Source: Methanobrevibacter sp. TMH8 (GTDB lineage Archaea > Methanobacteriota > Methanobacteria > Methanobacteriales > Methanobacteriaceae). From it: DNA of 64,000 nt. Numbering within the stretch: the first letter of the stretch is position 1; every line of letters begins with the position of its first letter. Below are positions 7,184 through 16,659 of this stretch, piece by piece. A program made the translations under genes and the position numbers. The DNA lies in the NCBI RefSeq assembly GCF_020148105.1, contig NZ_JAHLZE010000001.1, positions 38,362-102,361 of the forward strand. The letters run 5' to 3'. The notes beneath the pieces were generated by a model. That model was not told the origin of the DNA and ran no database searches. It worked only from the letters and a program-made list of their open reading frames with translations.

Positions 7184-7738
7184 TTAATCATTATTATGTG
7201 GAAAAAATGATCCTATTAATATATGTGATTTTTTCAATATCATTAAAAAATTTAAGAGAAACATTCCAATTAAGGAATATGTAAAAAATGTGAAAACTTG
7301 AATTAAAAACTTATAATCCCCTATATTATCCGAATTTATATGTAAATTATTCCATAGCAACAAATACACCCCCAATATAATTATAATTATCACTGATAAA
7401 AATATAATAAAAGAAATATTATCTAAAGTATCATTAATAACATGAAGTTTAACATCTTTATCTATTAATTTCTTATCAAGTATATTTAGTGCCATATCGA
7501 ATAAGAGTATTAAAGCACTAAAAAGCAATGGTGTTGAAATTGCTAATATTGTCAATAAAGTTTCTGACATTTCTTTTTCAATTAAAATATTAAAATCTAT
7601 CAAAATTACACTAATAATTAAAGGCAATATAAATAATAAAAAAATATCGCTACAATATAGTTTATTAGTATCCTTGTTTCTAATTGTATCTAAATGTGCT
7701 TTAATAATATACTGTGGAGTTATTCTTTCAAACGCCAT
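7184..7738 (-). CDS. Four-helix membrane protein of a two-gene module
   Basis: 184 residues with four clear hydrophobic helices near residues 28-50, 60-85, 108-131 and 143-170, and a 27-residue basic/polar N-terminal segment (ITPQYIIKAHLDTIRNKDTN). Charged loops are short. The ATG at 7738 lies 2 nt after the stop of the upstream 320-aa gene, so translation is coupled. Soluble sensor plus four-helix membrane partner is a known layout of anti-phage pairs such as Kiwa (KwaA/KwaB), but I see no specific sequence match and the order is reversed. Confidence 0.6.
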   Translation of the reverse strand: MAFERITPQYIIKAHLDTIRNKDTNKLYCSDIFLLFILPLIISVILIDFNILIEKEMSETLLTILAISTPLLFSALILLFDMALNILDKKLIDKDVKLHVINDTLDNISFIIFLSVIIIIILGVYLLLWNNLHINSDNIGDYKFLIQVFTFFTYSLIGMFLLNFLMILKKSHILIGSFFPHNND

Positions 7739-7740
7739 AA

Positions 7741-8700
7741 TTATTCATATCCTCCTTTAAATATTCTCATTAGTTCCATTGCATAATCTTTAGCTATTCC
7801 ATGAATATCTTCAAATTTAGGGTGCCCTCCATCATCTTCATCTATATCATCAGTAATATCCATAAATGGTTTTGTTGCTTCTCCATCCACACGAAACTTC
7901 CTTCTTGATTTCCCAACTTTAACATCTACTATTGTATTATTCACATTCATATCTTTTATTCCTAAAAAATCTGTATTTTTATCATCCAAACCAACACCAA
8001 CTAACTTTTCCATGAATTTTTTAGCATAATCGCTATATCCTTTTTCTATTTTGAAATAACACGAAATTTCTCCCTTTACTTTATCTAAATGATGATTTAA
8101 TATATTTTCTTGATTTTTATTATGTGATGGGATATTTAAGAAATTTAAAGACATGATCCTTCCCTTGTTTATATATTCAACAATGACTTCTTTTGGCAAA
8201 AATTCCTCAAACTTTAAATCCAAATTATTCAACTCTATTTTAACCAATTCCCTATATAAAAATCTTTGAAAAGTTTCTTTAATTTCTAATCTACCTTTTT
8301 TTTCAAATAATGCTACTCCTTTATTTGAATTTTTTGGAATTAAAAACAAATAATAAAATGGTTCTTCAGGAGAAGTATATTTATCCATATCTTGTGTTTT
8401 TTTAGTTTCAACATGCTTTGCTTTCCAATTCTTTCCAAAAGTACCATAATAAACTCTTCCAAAGCAAATGCGTTCTTCAAAAGAGACATCTTCTACACCC
8501 AGATCTTTTTTATTAATGCTGTCTGAAAATTCTTTATTATTGTTCAAAAAATCAATCAAAATTTTCAGAAAATCATTTTCAATTTTTTCTCCAAATACAT
8601 CCTTATTTTCACGATTGATATTGTCTAATTGTTCTATTTTTCTAGTTGTTTTATTTTCTAACCAAAATAAATAAGAAGCTAAACTAATTTTTTCTTTCAT
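7741..8700 (-). CDS. Soluble partner of the two-gene module, unknown function
   Basis: About 319 residues from the ATG at 8700, preferred because AGGTG lies about 9 nt upstream; ATG 8709 and GTG 8712 are alternatives. It has no signal peptide or membrane segment. A helical N-terminus (LASYLFWLENKTTRKI) is followed by a strand-rich core (FYYLFLIPKNSNKGVALFEK, which reads like a sheet) and a basic-acidic C-terminus (VGKSRRKFRVDGEATKPFMD, then DDIDEDDGGH). I do not recognise the family. Genes of this size paired with a small membrane protein in accessory DNA are often defence components. Confidence 0.6.
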   Translation of the reverse strand: MKEKISLASYLFWLENKTTRKIEQLDNINRENKDVFGEKIENDFLKILIDFLNNNKEFSDSINKKDLGVEDVSFEERICFGRVYYGTFGKNWKAKHVETKKTQDMDKYTSPEEPFYYLFLIPKNSNKGVALFEKKGRLEIKETFQRFLYRELVKIELNNLDLKFEEFLPKEVIVEYINKGRIMSLNFLNIPSHNKNQENILNHHLDKVKGEISCYFKIEKGYSDYAKKFMEKLVGVGLDDKNTDFLGIKDMNVNNTIVDVKVGKSRRKFRVDGEATKPFMDITDDIDEDDGGHPKFEDIHGIAKDYAMELMRIFKGGYE

Positions 8701-9196
8701 AGATCTCATCACCTAAGACCCATAAGTTTTTATACTTCTTTTTTACATACTAATAATCGTTGAATGCTATTAGAATGTAGGGTCTTATCTTATTTTTATC
8801 CAATAATTATTATGTGGATAATTTTGAGTATTATGACTCATACATTATCTAATATTATTCTTTGATTATTTTTTAATAAAAGTCTTACTATTTGTTTATA
8901 TCATAGTAATAAATTATCAAATCCATATTTTCAGCCATTTTTAACTATTATTTTTTAGATAATTTTTTAATTTTGCTAACCAAACAATGTAATCTTAGTG
9001 TAATTATTAATATAAAATAAATTATATATAAAAGATAGCATACTATCAGTTCAATTTCAATTGTAAAAAATCTTTAGAAAAAGCTATAAAAAGTTAAAAT
9101 TAGTTTTTTAGAGGAAATAAGAAAAAATAAAAATAATAAATAAAAAAATATAAGAAAGGATAAAAGATTTAATTTATCCTTTAATTGTTTTGTTTT
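8701..9196. other. Intergenic, AT-rich
   Basis: About 500 nt between the two-gene module and the first adhesin gene. Apart from a small dyad (gatagcatactatc, near 9035-9050) I see no gene, RNA or repeat. Confidence 0.4.
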
Positions 9197-11419
9197 TTAG
9201 TGTTTTAAGCTAATTGATTTTTTGTTGTTAGCTAATATTATTTCTTTGTTTTTGTTTTTTGGGTCTACTTGGAAATGTGCTATACAGTATCTGTGGTTTG
9301 CTTTGTCTGGAAAGTAGCTGACGATTATTGATATTTTCTTTCCTGGAGCTATTGATTTGATTTTGATATATTTGGTTTTGATTTTAACTCCTTTTCTCAT
9401 ATGATAAAGAGATAGAACAGTAGCTTTAGATTTTAAACTTCCTTTGTTAGCTATTGTAACTTTACATGTAGATAATCTTTTATTAGATAATTCTTTGATT
9501 GATACAATTCCTAAATTAGATTTAGAAATGACTTTCTGTACTGCTTTTGTTGTCGATGATTTGTAGTTATTATCTCCTGCAAATTTAGCTATTAAAGTGT
9601 GTTTTCCGCCTTTTAAACCAGCTATCTTAAATACAGCTATTCCATTGTTGTTAGTTATAGCTGTGTATGTTTTTCCATTAATTTTTAATGAAATTTTCTT
9701 GTTTTTGAGTATATTTCCGTTTATGTCTTTTAGAGTTACTTTTATGTTAGTTTTCCTACCTTCATTAATAATCAGTGCAGAAACAGTTATAACAGTACCC
9801 TTTTCTAATACTACATTAACACTTGTGCTGGTGTTAGCTGCAAGATGAATAGTAGTAGTTGCAAGATCATTTGTACCATTAAATTCAGACATAAATGCTA
9901 CGATGTTTTGTAATCCTGCATTAGCTGTATAAGTGAATTGTGCAATACCTTCGTTGTTGGTTATTGCAGATCCTACTAATTTTCCATTAACATAGAAATT
10001 AATTGTTGCACCAACAATAACATTACCCAAATGATCAATAGCTTTCACTATTGTAGTGACTCTGTTAGCTGAAACAATAGTATTAATTATTGTTAGATTA
10101 GTTTGATAATCGATAGTATTTCCTAATCCAGATAAATCACCATTATTAACAACATTACCTCCAGTATTACCCGTAATAATATTATCATTCAAAGTAGCAT
10201 TACCATCATTAAAAACACCTTTACCATTATTATCAATAATCTCATTATTATTTATAATGGAATTACCCTCACTATAAATACCATCACCAACATTATCCAT
10301 AATATTATTATTAATTATAGTAACAGTACCATAAGCACAGATAGCAGCACCTAAAGTTGCTGAGTTATTTATGAAAGTAGATCCATCTATAATAATATTA
10401 GAATCAGCACCAGCACTACTACGAATAGCTCCACCAGATTCTGCATGATTATCATTGAAAGTACAATTAATTATGCTATGATTGATGCCACCAAGGGCTA
10501 CTGCTCCACCCGCTGTATATGCGTTACTATTATGAAATGTACAGTTAATGAGAGTATTATTAGTACCAGTCATACCCACTGCTCCAGCTGTAGAGTTTTT
10601 TGCTTTATTATTGGTGAAAGTTGAATTAAAAATTATTGCATCAACACCCTTAAGATAAACTGCACCAACACCATCAGCAGAATTATTATCAAAAATAGAA
10701 TTATTAATATTACCCCTAGTAAGAGATATTGCACCAGCAGTCGACGCATTATTGCCTGCAAAAGTAGAATTATCTACAAAAATTTCATTTATTGAATGAA
10801 TAGCTCCTGAATCAATACTAGCACTGTTATTTATAAAGTTAGAGTTGAAAACGCTACCAATGAAAAAGTATACTGCACCACCACTACGTTCTGAAGTATT
10901 ATTGATAAATGTAGAATTGTTAATATTAACAGTACCACCACCACTGTAAATAGCACCACCATTATTAGTTCCATGATTATCTCTGAATGTACAGTTTGTA
11001 AATGTCATTACTGTTGAAGTTAAGTAAGAGCTACCTATCGCTCCACCATCTCCAGTATTGTTACCGTTAATGAATGTTATATTTATGAAAGTCACATTCA
11101 GATTGTTATTTATTGTAAATATTCTTGATAGTCCTTGTGCATCGAGTATGACTTTATCTTTAGTTTTACCTTGAATTGTTATATTTTTATTAATTGTCAT
11201 GTTAGTATTGTTATTACCCACATATGTTCCTTCATCCAATTCTATTATGTCATCATGGTTTGAACTACTTAATGCACCACTTATTCCACCAGAAGTTGTG
11301 TTATTGATACTTGTAGTAGCTGCAAAACCAGCTTGCAAACTAATTACAGCTAATAAAATAATACTAGCCATGATTAAAGTATAGGTTATAATTTTCTTAT
11401 TTTTTAAAATTTTATTCAC
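9197..11419 (-). CDS. Adhesin-like surface protein with beta-helix, Ig-like domains and CARDB-like end
   Basis: 740 residues. A signal peptide (hydrophobic stretch ending LQAGFAA, about residues 15-35) is followed by about 400 residues of Pmp-type repeats (GGAIYSGG, FINNTSxxSGGAVY, FxxNxA), which form a right-handed parallel beta-helix. Two Ig-like domains follow (about 450-545 and 555-640, each with a GxAxFxxxxxxG turn). The last 100 residues resemble a CARDB-like module shared with the gene at 23036. Such proteins sit on the methanogen surface and are thought to mediate attachment. The start is a GTG inside the GGGGAGGTGAA ribosome motif with no spacer, which is unusual; no better in-frame start is seen. 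Possibly regulated through the palindromes upstream. Confidence 0.85.
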   Translation of the reverse strand: MNKILKNKKIITYTLIMASIILLAVISLQAGFAATTSINNTTSGGISGALSSSNHDDIIELDEGTYVGNNNTNMTINKNITIQGKTKDKVILDAQGLSRIFTINNNLNVTFINITFINGNNTGDGGAIGSSYLTSTVMTFTNCTFRDNHGTNNGGAIYSGGGTVNINNSTFINNTSERSGGAVYFFIGSVFNSNFINNSASIDSGAIHSINEIFVDNSTFAGNNASTAGAISLTRGNINNSIFDNNSADGVGAVYLKGVDAIIFNSTFTNNKAKNSTAGAVGMTGTNNTLINCTFHNSNAYTAGGAVALGGINHSIINCTFNDNHAESGGAIRSSAGADSNIIIDGSTFINNSATLGAAICAYGTVTIINNNIMDNVGDGIYSEGNSIINNNEIIDNNGKGVFNDGNATLNDNIITGNTGGNVVNNGDLSGLGNTIDYQTNLTIINTIVSANRVTTIVKAIDHLGNVIVGATINFYVNGKLVGSAITNNEGIAQFTYTANAGLQNIVAFMSEFNGTNDLATTTIHLAANTSTSVNVVLEKGTVITVSALIINEGRKTNIKVTLKDINGNILKNKKISLKINGKTYTAITNNNGIAVFKIAGLKGGKHTLIAKFAGDNNYKSSTTKAVQKVISKSNLGIVSIKELSNKRLSTCKVTIANKGSLKSKATVLSLYHMRKGVKIKTKYIKIKSIAPGKKISIIVSYFPDKANHRYCIAHFQVDPKNKNKEIILANNKKSISLKH

Positions 11420-11717
11420 CTCCCCATTAAGGGATTAATTTTTTCGAATTTCTAAAAATGTGATAAAAAAAGAATAAAGTAGTCCCTAAAAAAAAAATTT
11501 AAGAGATGGGGTGATAATTATCTAAAAAATTCTTAATAAAAACACATTTATCCTTTTCAATAAATCACATTTACAAATTTTTTTGATTATACTAAAACCA
11601 GTTATAATGCATAATATTACAATAAAACTCGCCATAAGCTATCTCCCATTATAATTATACATTAAAAAAGAGCATTTACTCAAAAATCATTGCATAATAA
11701 CTCCATCCAATCTTATA

Positions 11718-11771
11718 TAATCATGAAAAAATTACACAAATATTTAATATCGGCTAATTTTTTCATGATTA
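11718..11771. repeat. 16-bp inverted repeat, hairpin
   Basis: TAATCATGAAAAAATT (11718-11733) pairs perfectly with AATTTTTTCATGATTA (11756-11771) across a 22-nt loop. It lies upstream of the adhesin gene at 11419 and could be a regulatory structure. Confidence 0.6.
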
Positions 11772-11805
11772 ATAAATTCTTATTTTAAGAAAGATAAATT
11801 TACTT

Positions 11806-11825
11806 CGTTAAACCCAGGTTAAACG
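11806..11825. promoter_or_regulatory. Palindromic operator-like site, copy 1
   Basis: CGTTAAACCCAGGTTAAACG, a palindrome with one mismatch, followed by tactaaaaa. It matches copy 2 at 12004 (also followed by aactaaaa). Palindromes of this size typically bind dimeric regulators. Confidence 0.6.
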
Positions 11826-12003
11826 TACTAAAAATGAAAAAAAGTTACAAAACAATCAAAAGAGAACAATAAATCATTTAAAATAGATACAAAAATATTA
11901 TAAAAATAAAAAAAAGTATTAATATTCCATATATTTTAAACACAAAACATGTAAAACTCAATGAAAAAAGTTCAAAAAAGAGGTTAAAAATCCAAAAACG
12001 TAT

Positions 12004-12023
12004 CGTTTAACCTGGGTTAAACG
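12004..12023. promoter_or_regulatory. Palindromic operator-like site, copy 2
   Basis: CGTTTAACCTGGGTTAAACG has perfect 9-bp arms around a TG centre. It is 198 bp from copy 1 and keeps the same right flank (actaaaa). It is located between the adhesin gene and the M24 peptidase gene. Confidence 0.6.
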
Positions 12024-12306
12024 AACTAAAAAAAATACCAATAAAATCATCAAATATATTCGAAAATTGTAATACAATTTTTACTATACAATTTATTTAT
12101 ATAAAAACCTATATAAATATATCGATTTTGTAATATATTTTTTCCTATAAAAATATTGACAAGTAAAATAATAATGAAAATAGTTAATGAAAAATATAAA
12201 AAATAAAATAAGATGATATAACTTATAATATAGCTACATTTATCTATTAAATGAAGAAAAAATATATAAAAATAAAATAAACAAAAATAAACAGAATATA
12301 TATTTA

Positions 12307-13437
12307 TTAAATATTATATGAGAGGTTTCCAATAATTTCTCCTTTATTTTTACCAACAATTATAGTGTCTTCTATTCTAACACCAAATTCTCCTTCTAAA
12401 TAGATTCCAGGTTCAATAGTTATAACCATATTTTTTTCTAGAATTGTTTGGTCTTTTTTGGAAACACTAGGACTTTCATGAATATCTAAACCTAAACTAT
12501 GGCCTGTAGAGTGAATAAATTTATCCCCATATCCATACTCCTCAATAATAGATCTAGCTATTTTATCAATTTCACAGACTTTTATCCCTGGTTTTATTCC
12601 AGCTATAGCACCATTATATGCTTGAAGAACTATGTCAAAAATCTCTTTTTGTTTTTCGTTTTTATCATCAATCATTGTACGACTTGTATCAGAACAATAA
12701 CCATTATATTTACTACCCCAATCCATTAATACAATATTACCAAGTTCTTTGTTTTCAGATCTTGCATGAGGAAGAGATGTATTTGGACCAGTAGCTACAA
12801 TAGTTTCAAATGATTCTTCACTAGCTCCATTACTTCTCATTAAATATCCAAGTTCATAAGCTATTTCCCAGTCAGTTACTTTTTCTTCTTGTTTTTCTCG
12901 AATTTCTAGTTCTAAAAATGATTTATGAGCTATTTTTGTTGCGTCTTTTATATTATTTAGCTCATCTTGAAACTTAACCATTCTAGATTTTTCTAAAAAG
13001 TCAACAATAGATAAATCCCAATCTTCTTTTTTTGATTTATCAGATTCAAGTTTTTTATATGATGCAATTGGAAGATTTCCTTCAATACCTATCTTTTTGA
13101 GTTTTTCTTCTTTAAATACTTGTTTCAAATCCGAAAGAGATTTAAATTCTTTAACAGGTAGATAAGATGTGTTTTCAGCTAGTTCTTTATCCAAAGATGT
13201 TGTAAAAATAATAGGATCTTCTTTTAAAAGACAAATTGCAAAACTACTAGGATTATAATTAGAAAGATAATTTATATTATTGAATTGAGCTATAATCATT
13301 CCATCATATCTTTCATTATTCATGATTTTTAATACATTATTTATTCTATTATCTACATTTTTTTCAGTAGTTTTACTAGTTTCCAGATTATTTTCATTAA
13401 TAAGATAATTTTTAGGATTATTTTTCAAAGTAGACAC
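12307..13437 (-). CDS. M24-family Xaa-Pro-type aminopeptidase
   Basis: 376 residues. The C-terminal pita-bread domain carries the five metal ligands: two Asp in VLMDWGSKYNGYCSDTSRTM, His in HSTGHSLGLDIHESP, Glu in ITIEPGIY and Glu in GVRIEDT. The N-terminal half is the creatinase-like domain. It probably removes N-terminal residues preceding proline from peptides in the cytoplasm. The first about 30 residues are Asn/Lys-rich and not conserved in the family. The GTG at 13437 overlaps AAGGTG, so the TTG at 13428 may be the real start. Monocistronic, with the HIT gene further upstream on the same strand. Confidence 0.85.
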   Translation of the reverse strand: MSTLKNNPKNYLINENNLETSKTTEKNVDNRINNVLKIMNNERYDGMIIAQFNNINYLSNYNPSSFAICLLKEDPIIFTTSLDKELAENTSYLPVKEFKSLSDLKQVFKEEKLKKIGIEGNLPIASYKKLESDKSKKEDWDLSIVDFLEKSRMVKFQDELNNIKDATKIAHKSFLELEIREKQEEKVTDWEIAYELGYLMRSNGASEESFETIVATGPNTSLPHARSENKELGNIVLMDWGSKYNGYCSDTSRTMIDDKNEKQKEIFDIVLQAYNGAIAGIKPGIKVCEIDKIARSIIEEYGYGDKFIHSTGHSLGLDIHESPSVSKKDQTILEKNMVITIEPGIYLEGEFGVRIEDTIIVGKNKGEIIGNLSYNI

Positions 13438-13541
13438 CTTATATAGATTAATAAATATAACTGAATAAATATAAATGATCTTTTAATATTTTAATTAACA
13501 TAATTTACAAATATACAACAAATATACATCACAGATATACA

Positions 13542-14129
13542 TTATAAATATAAATGATCACTTAATATTTTCATTAGCTTAGTCCGTACATTTTCAGGGA
13601 TTTTCTTTGTAATAGCTCTTGCAAAGAATCCAAAATCAGGATCATCAAATTCTAAATCTTCAAAAACAACAGGATTTTTATATCTAGGAATAAAATGCCA
13701 ATGAATATGTGGCATTGGATTATCCTTTCTAAAAACTGAATTTTTCAAACAACTCCAGTTGAATAAATCAGCATTAAATGTTTCTTTATTAGCTAACTCC
13801 ATAGCTTCAACTAAATATCCAAAATCATCCCATTCTTCAGTTTTTAAGTCTTTAAGATCCCCAACTTCCCTTTTTAAACTTATAACACAAGTTCCCAAAT
13901 ATCTTTGAGAAGGAGCCAAAAATATTTCCCAATATTTTGTTTCACCTATTAAATCTCCATAGCTACTATCAATAGAAAATTCACAAGTTGTAGAATTTTT
14001 AGAATTATCCATCTCATTAGATTCAGCAAATCCATTAAATTCCTCAGGTTCATCATGTTCATTGGATTTACTGGATTTTTTAAACTTATTTGATTTATCT
14101 CCATTTGATTTATTGATAATATTATCCAT
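13542..14129 (-). CDS. HIT-family nucleotide hydrolase/transferase
   Basis: 195 residues. The histidine triad motif MPHIHWHFIPR is present about 50 residues from the C-terminus, preceded by ETKYWEIFLAPSQRYLGTCV, a region typical of archaeal HIT proteins. The family hydrolyses nucleotide phosphoramidates or dinucleotides. The first about 50 residues are a Ser/Asn/Glu-rich low-complexity tail unusual for the family, so either the start is internal or this lineage gained an extension. No ribosome site is seen at the ATG 14129. Confidence 0.8.
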   Translation of the reverse strand: MDNIINKSNGDKSNKFKKSSKSNEHDEPEEFNGFAESNEMDNSKNSTTCEFSIDSSYGDLIGETKYWEIFLAPSQRYLGTCVISLKREVGDLKDLKTEEWDDFGYLVEAMELANKETFNADLFNWSCLKNSVFRKDNPMPHIHWHFIPRYKNPVVFEDLEFDDPDFGFFARAITKKIPENVRTKLMKILSDHLYL

Positions 14130-14470
14130 ATTAATATATTGGAATCGATAATATTAGTATTTTAGGATTTTAATGATTATATTTTATGATTTCATTGATT
14201 ATATATAAATTTTATATAAAAAATATAATTAAATATCAGAATATAATTGAATATATATGAATATTTTTATATAAAGAATTTAATTGAATATCAGAATATT
14301 TATGAATATATAAATATATATGAATATGAAGAAATTTTTATAAAATGATGTAATTTTGTAAATTAATAATAATATCAATTATAATTAAATTCAACAAAAT
14401 ATAATCCAATCAAAAAAGTAGTATAATAATTACAAAAAATATATAACCCTTAAGTATCAATGATAATAAC
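14130..14470. other. Intergenic, divergent promoters
   Basis: About 340 nt between the divergent HIT and M50 genes, with repeated tatatgaatat tracts near 14190-14320. Both promoters must lie here; I cannot assign a TATA box reliably in such AT-rich sequence. Confidence 0.4.
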
Positions 14471-15109
14471 ATGTTTAAATTTAGTTCTAATGAAATAAGA
14501 GACTTATTCATATCATTCTTTGTTATATCATTAGCCTTTTCAATACTTTATTCACGCTTAGATGTTACAGCACTGATTAATATATTGCCTATGGTTATGG
14601 TAGGAGTTGGTTTAGGTTTCATACTTCATGAAATAGCTCATAAGATAACAGCTATGAGATATGGATATTGGGCAGAATATAAAACTTGGACCCCTGGTTT
14701 ATTTGTTGCTTTAATTAGTTCAGCATTTGGATTTATATTTGCAGCCCCAGGAGCAGTTCATATTTATGGCCAGTATATGACTGACCGTGAAAATGGAATA
14801 ATATCTATAGCTGGACCTTTAACAAATATATTATTATCACTGATATTTTTAGCTGTAGCTCTTTGGTTAGGAATGACTAATCCAGGATTATTTAGTCCAA
14901 TAATAGCAAGTCCAGAATGGGTAACTATATTGTTCGAAACTAGTATGCTTGGTTTCTCAATTAATGCGTTTTTAGCATTGTTCAATTTAATACCATTCAG
15001 TATTTTAGATGGTGCTAAAATATTTAGATGGAATCCTTTAATCTGGTTATCAGTAGCTGCAGTAGCAGGAATAATGGTTTATTTCTCATTTACAGGAGTT
15101 TTCTTTTAA
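14471..15109 (+). CDS. M50-family site-2-type membrane metalloprotease
   Basis: 212 residues with about six hydrophobic helices. HEIAHK near residues 59-64 is the HExxH zinc motif, and NLIPFSILDGAKIF near the end supplies the third ligand Asp of the N-P-x-x-x-x-D-G type motif (here with IPFSILDG). This is the compact archaeal S2P-like form without PDZ or CBS domains. It likely cleaves membrane-anchored proteins within the membrane. No ribosome site is seen before the ATG, and the gene appears monocistronic. Confidence 0.85.
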   Translation: MFKFSSNEIRDLFISFFVISLAFSILYSRLDVTALINILPMVMVGVGLGFILHEIAHKITAMRYGYWAEYKTWTPGLFVALISSAFGFIFAAPGAVHIYGQYMTDRENGIISIAGPLTNILLSLIFLAVALWLGMTNPGLFSPIIASPEWVTILFETSMLGFSINAFLALFNLIPFSILDGAKIFRWNPLIWLSVAAVAGIMVYFSFTGVFF

Positions 15110-15225
15110 TAAATATTTTTATTTTTTTATTTTTATGAATTTTTAATTGTATGAATTATTAATATATTATATAAATTATTTAAATTATAAATTATATTAA
15201 ATCCATAATTAATAATGGAGATAAA

Positions 15226-16515
15226 ATGTTTTCTGATATTCCAATTCACTATTTTTCATGTACCCATCGAGCTATCGAACCTTCTGAAACATTAGCTAAA
15301 TATGAAAATAAGCTAAAAATTGCAGGTATAACTCGTATTACAGACATAACTTATTTAGATAGAGTAGGAATTCCTGTTTTTTCAGCTATTAGGCCAACTG
15401 CACAATATGGCGGAGTGAGCATATATGCTGGAAAAGGGGCTGAAGAAGAACAAGCAAAAGTATCAGCTATGATGGAAGGATTTGAAAGATATTCTGCTGA
15501 AAAACAAGAGATAGATGAAACTAATTCAAAAATAGCTACTGTTCAAGAAATGAATAATGAAAAATTTATTCATCCTAATGACTTAATTTTATCAAATGAA
15601 GTTAAAGATTTAGATTTTGAAAAAGAAAATAAGTTAGAATGGACTTCAGCTACAGACATATTTAGTGAAGAAGAATATTATATCCCATCCAATGCCATTT
15701 ATCACCCATATATTCCAAAAAATAACTCTAAATATGTTCAAAACAATTCAAATTCTGTAAAAAATGAGGATGATGGTGCAACTGCTATTTTTAAAGGAAA
15801 TACAAATGGATTAGCTTCTGGAAATGTTTTAGAAGAAGCAGTTCTTCATGGAACCTTAGAAGTGATTGAAAGAGATGCATGGAGTATTTTTGAGCTAACA
15901 AAGAAAAATAAACGAGAAATAGCTATAGATACTATAGAAAATCCATTGATTAATAGTCTACTTGAAAAGTTCAAAAAAGAATCTATTGATATAAAAATTA
16001 TGGATTTAACAGCTGATATTGATATTCCAACTATTGCAGCTACAGCTGATGACACTATACTTCAAGATCCTGCATTACTAACTCTTGGAGTTGGAACACA
16101 CTTAAATCCTGAGATTGCAGTTCTTAGAGCTTTAACTGAAGTTGCACAGAGCAGAGCTACTCAAATTCATGGAACAAGGGAAGATACATCTCGGGCTGTT
16201 TTCATGCGAAAAGCTGGATATATCCGTATGAAAAAAATCAATAGTCATTATTTTGATGATGAAGCTGAAGAAGATATAATTGATATTGCAGATATAGAAG
16301 ATAAAAGCACAAAATCCCTTAAAAAAGATATAGAAATAACTTTAAATGAATTAAAATCCAATGGAATAGAAAAAGTTCTTTTTAAAGACTTGACAAGAAA
16401 AGAAATTGGAATACATGTGGTTAGGGTTGTCATTCCTGGAACTGAAACTTATGCAATAGATCACGATAGATTAGGAAAACGTTGGATTGATTATGAAAAA
16501 AGGTCTGATCTATAA
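15226..16515 (+). CDS. ycaO: YcaO-family cyclodehydratase, probable McrA thioamidation enzyme
   Basis: 429 residues. ATP-site motifs of YcaO proteins are visible: SAMMEGFERYSAE near residues 80-92, VLEEAVLHGTLEVIERD near 201-217, and RALTEVAQSR near 304-313. In methanogens YcaO with TfuA converts a glycine of methyl-coenzyme M reductase McrA to thioglycine using ATP and sulfide. The next gene on the same strand is tfuA and the following one a LarE-like sulfur transferase, supporting that role. A Ser/Asn-rich insertion (about residues 163-183) is lineage-specific. The start ATG has GGAG upstream. Confidence 0.9.
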   Translation: MFSDIPIHYFSCTHRAIEPSETLAKYENKLKIAGITRITDITYLDRVGIPVFSAIRPTAQYGGVSIYAGKGAEEEQAKVSAMMEGFERYSAEKQEIDETNSKIATVQEMNNEKFIHPNDLILSNEVKDLDFEKENKLEWTSATDIFSEEEYYIPSNAIYHPYIPKNNSKYVQNNSNSVKNEDDGATAIFKGNTNGLASGNVLEEAVLHGTLEVIERDAWSIFELTKKNKREIAIDTIENPLINSLLEKFKKESIDIKIMDLTADIDIPTIAATADDTILQDPALLTLGVGTHLNPEIAVLRALTEVAQSRATQIHGTREDTSRAVFMRKAGYIRMKKINSHYFDDEAEEDIIDIADIEDKSTKSLKKDIEITLNELKSNGIEKVLFKDLTRKEIGIHVVRVVIPGTETYAIDHDRLGKRWIDYEKRSDL

Positions 16516-16659
16516 ATAATATACTTAATGAAAAAATTCAATTAAAGATATAATGAATAAAACAAGAAATTCAAATAAATAATATAATCTATAATCTAAT
16601 AATTTAATAATCTAATAATCTAAATTAATTAAACAATAAATCATAAACAAAAAGATATA

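Larger units (their letters stand above)
11420..12306. other. Long intergenic region with operator-like palindromes
   Basis: About 890 nt with no gene. It holds a 16-bp inverted repeat (11718-11771) and two copies of a 20-bp palindrome (11806-11825, 12004-12023). The remainder is AT-rich DNA including TATA-like tracts near 12100-12130. Confidence 0.5.
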
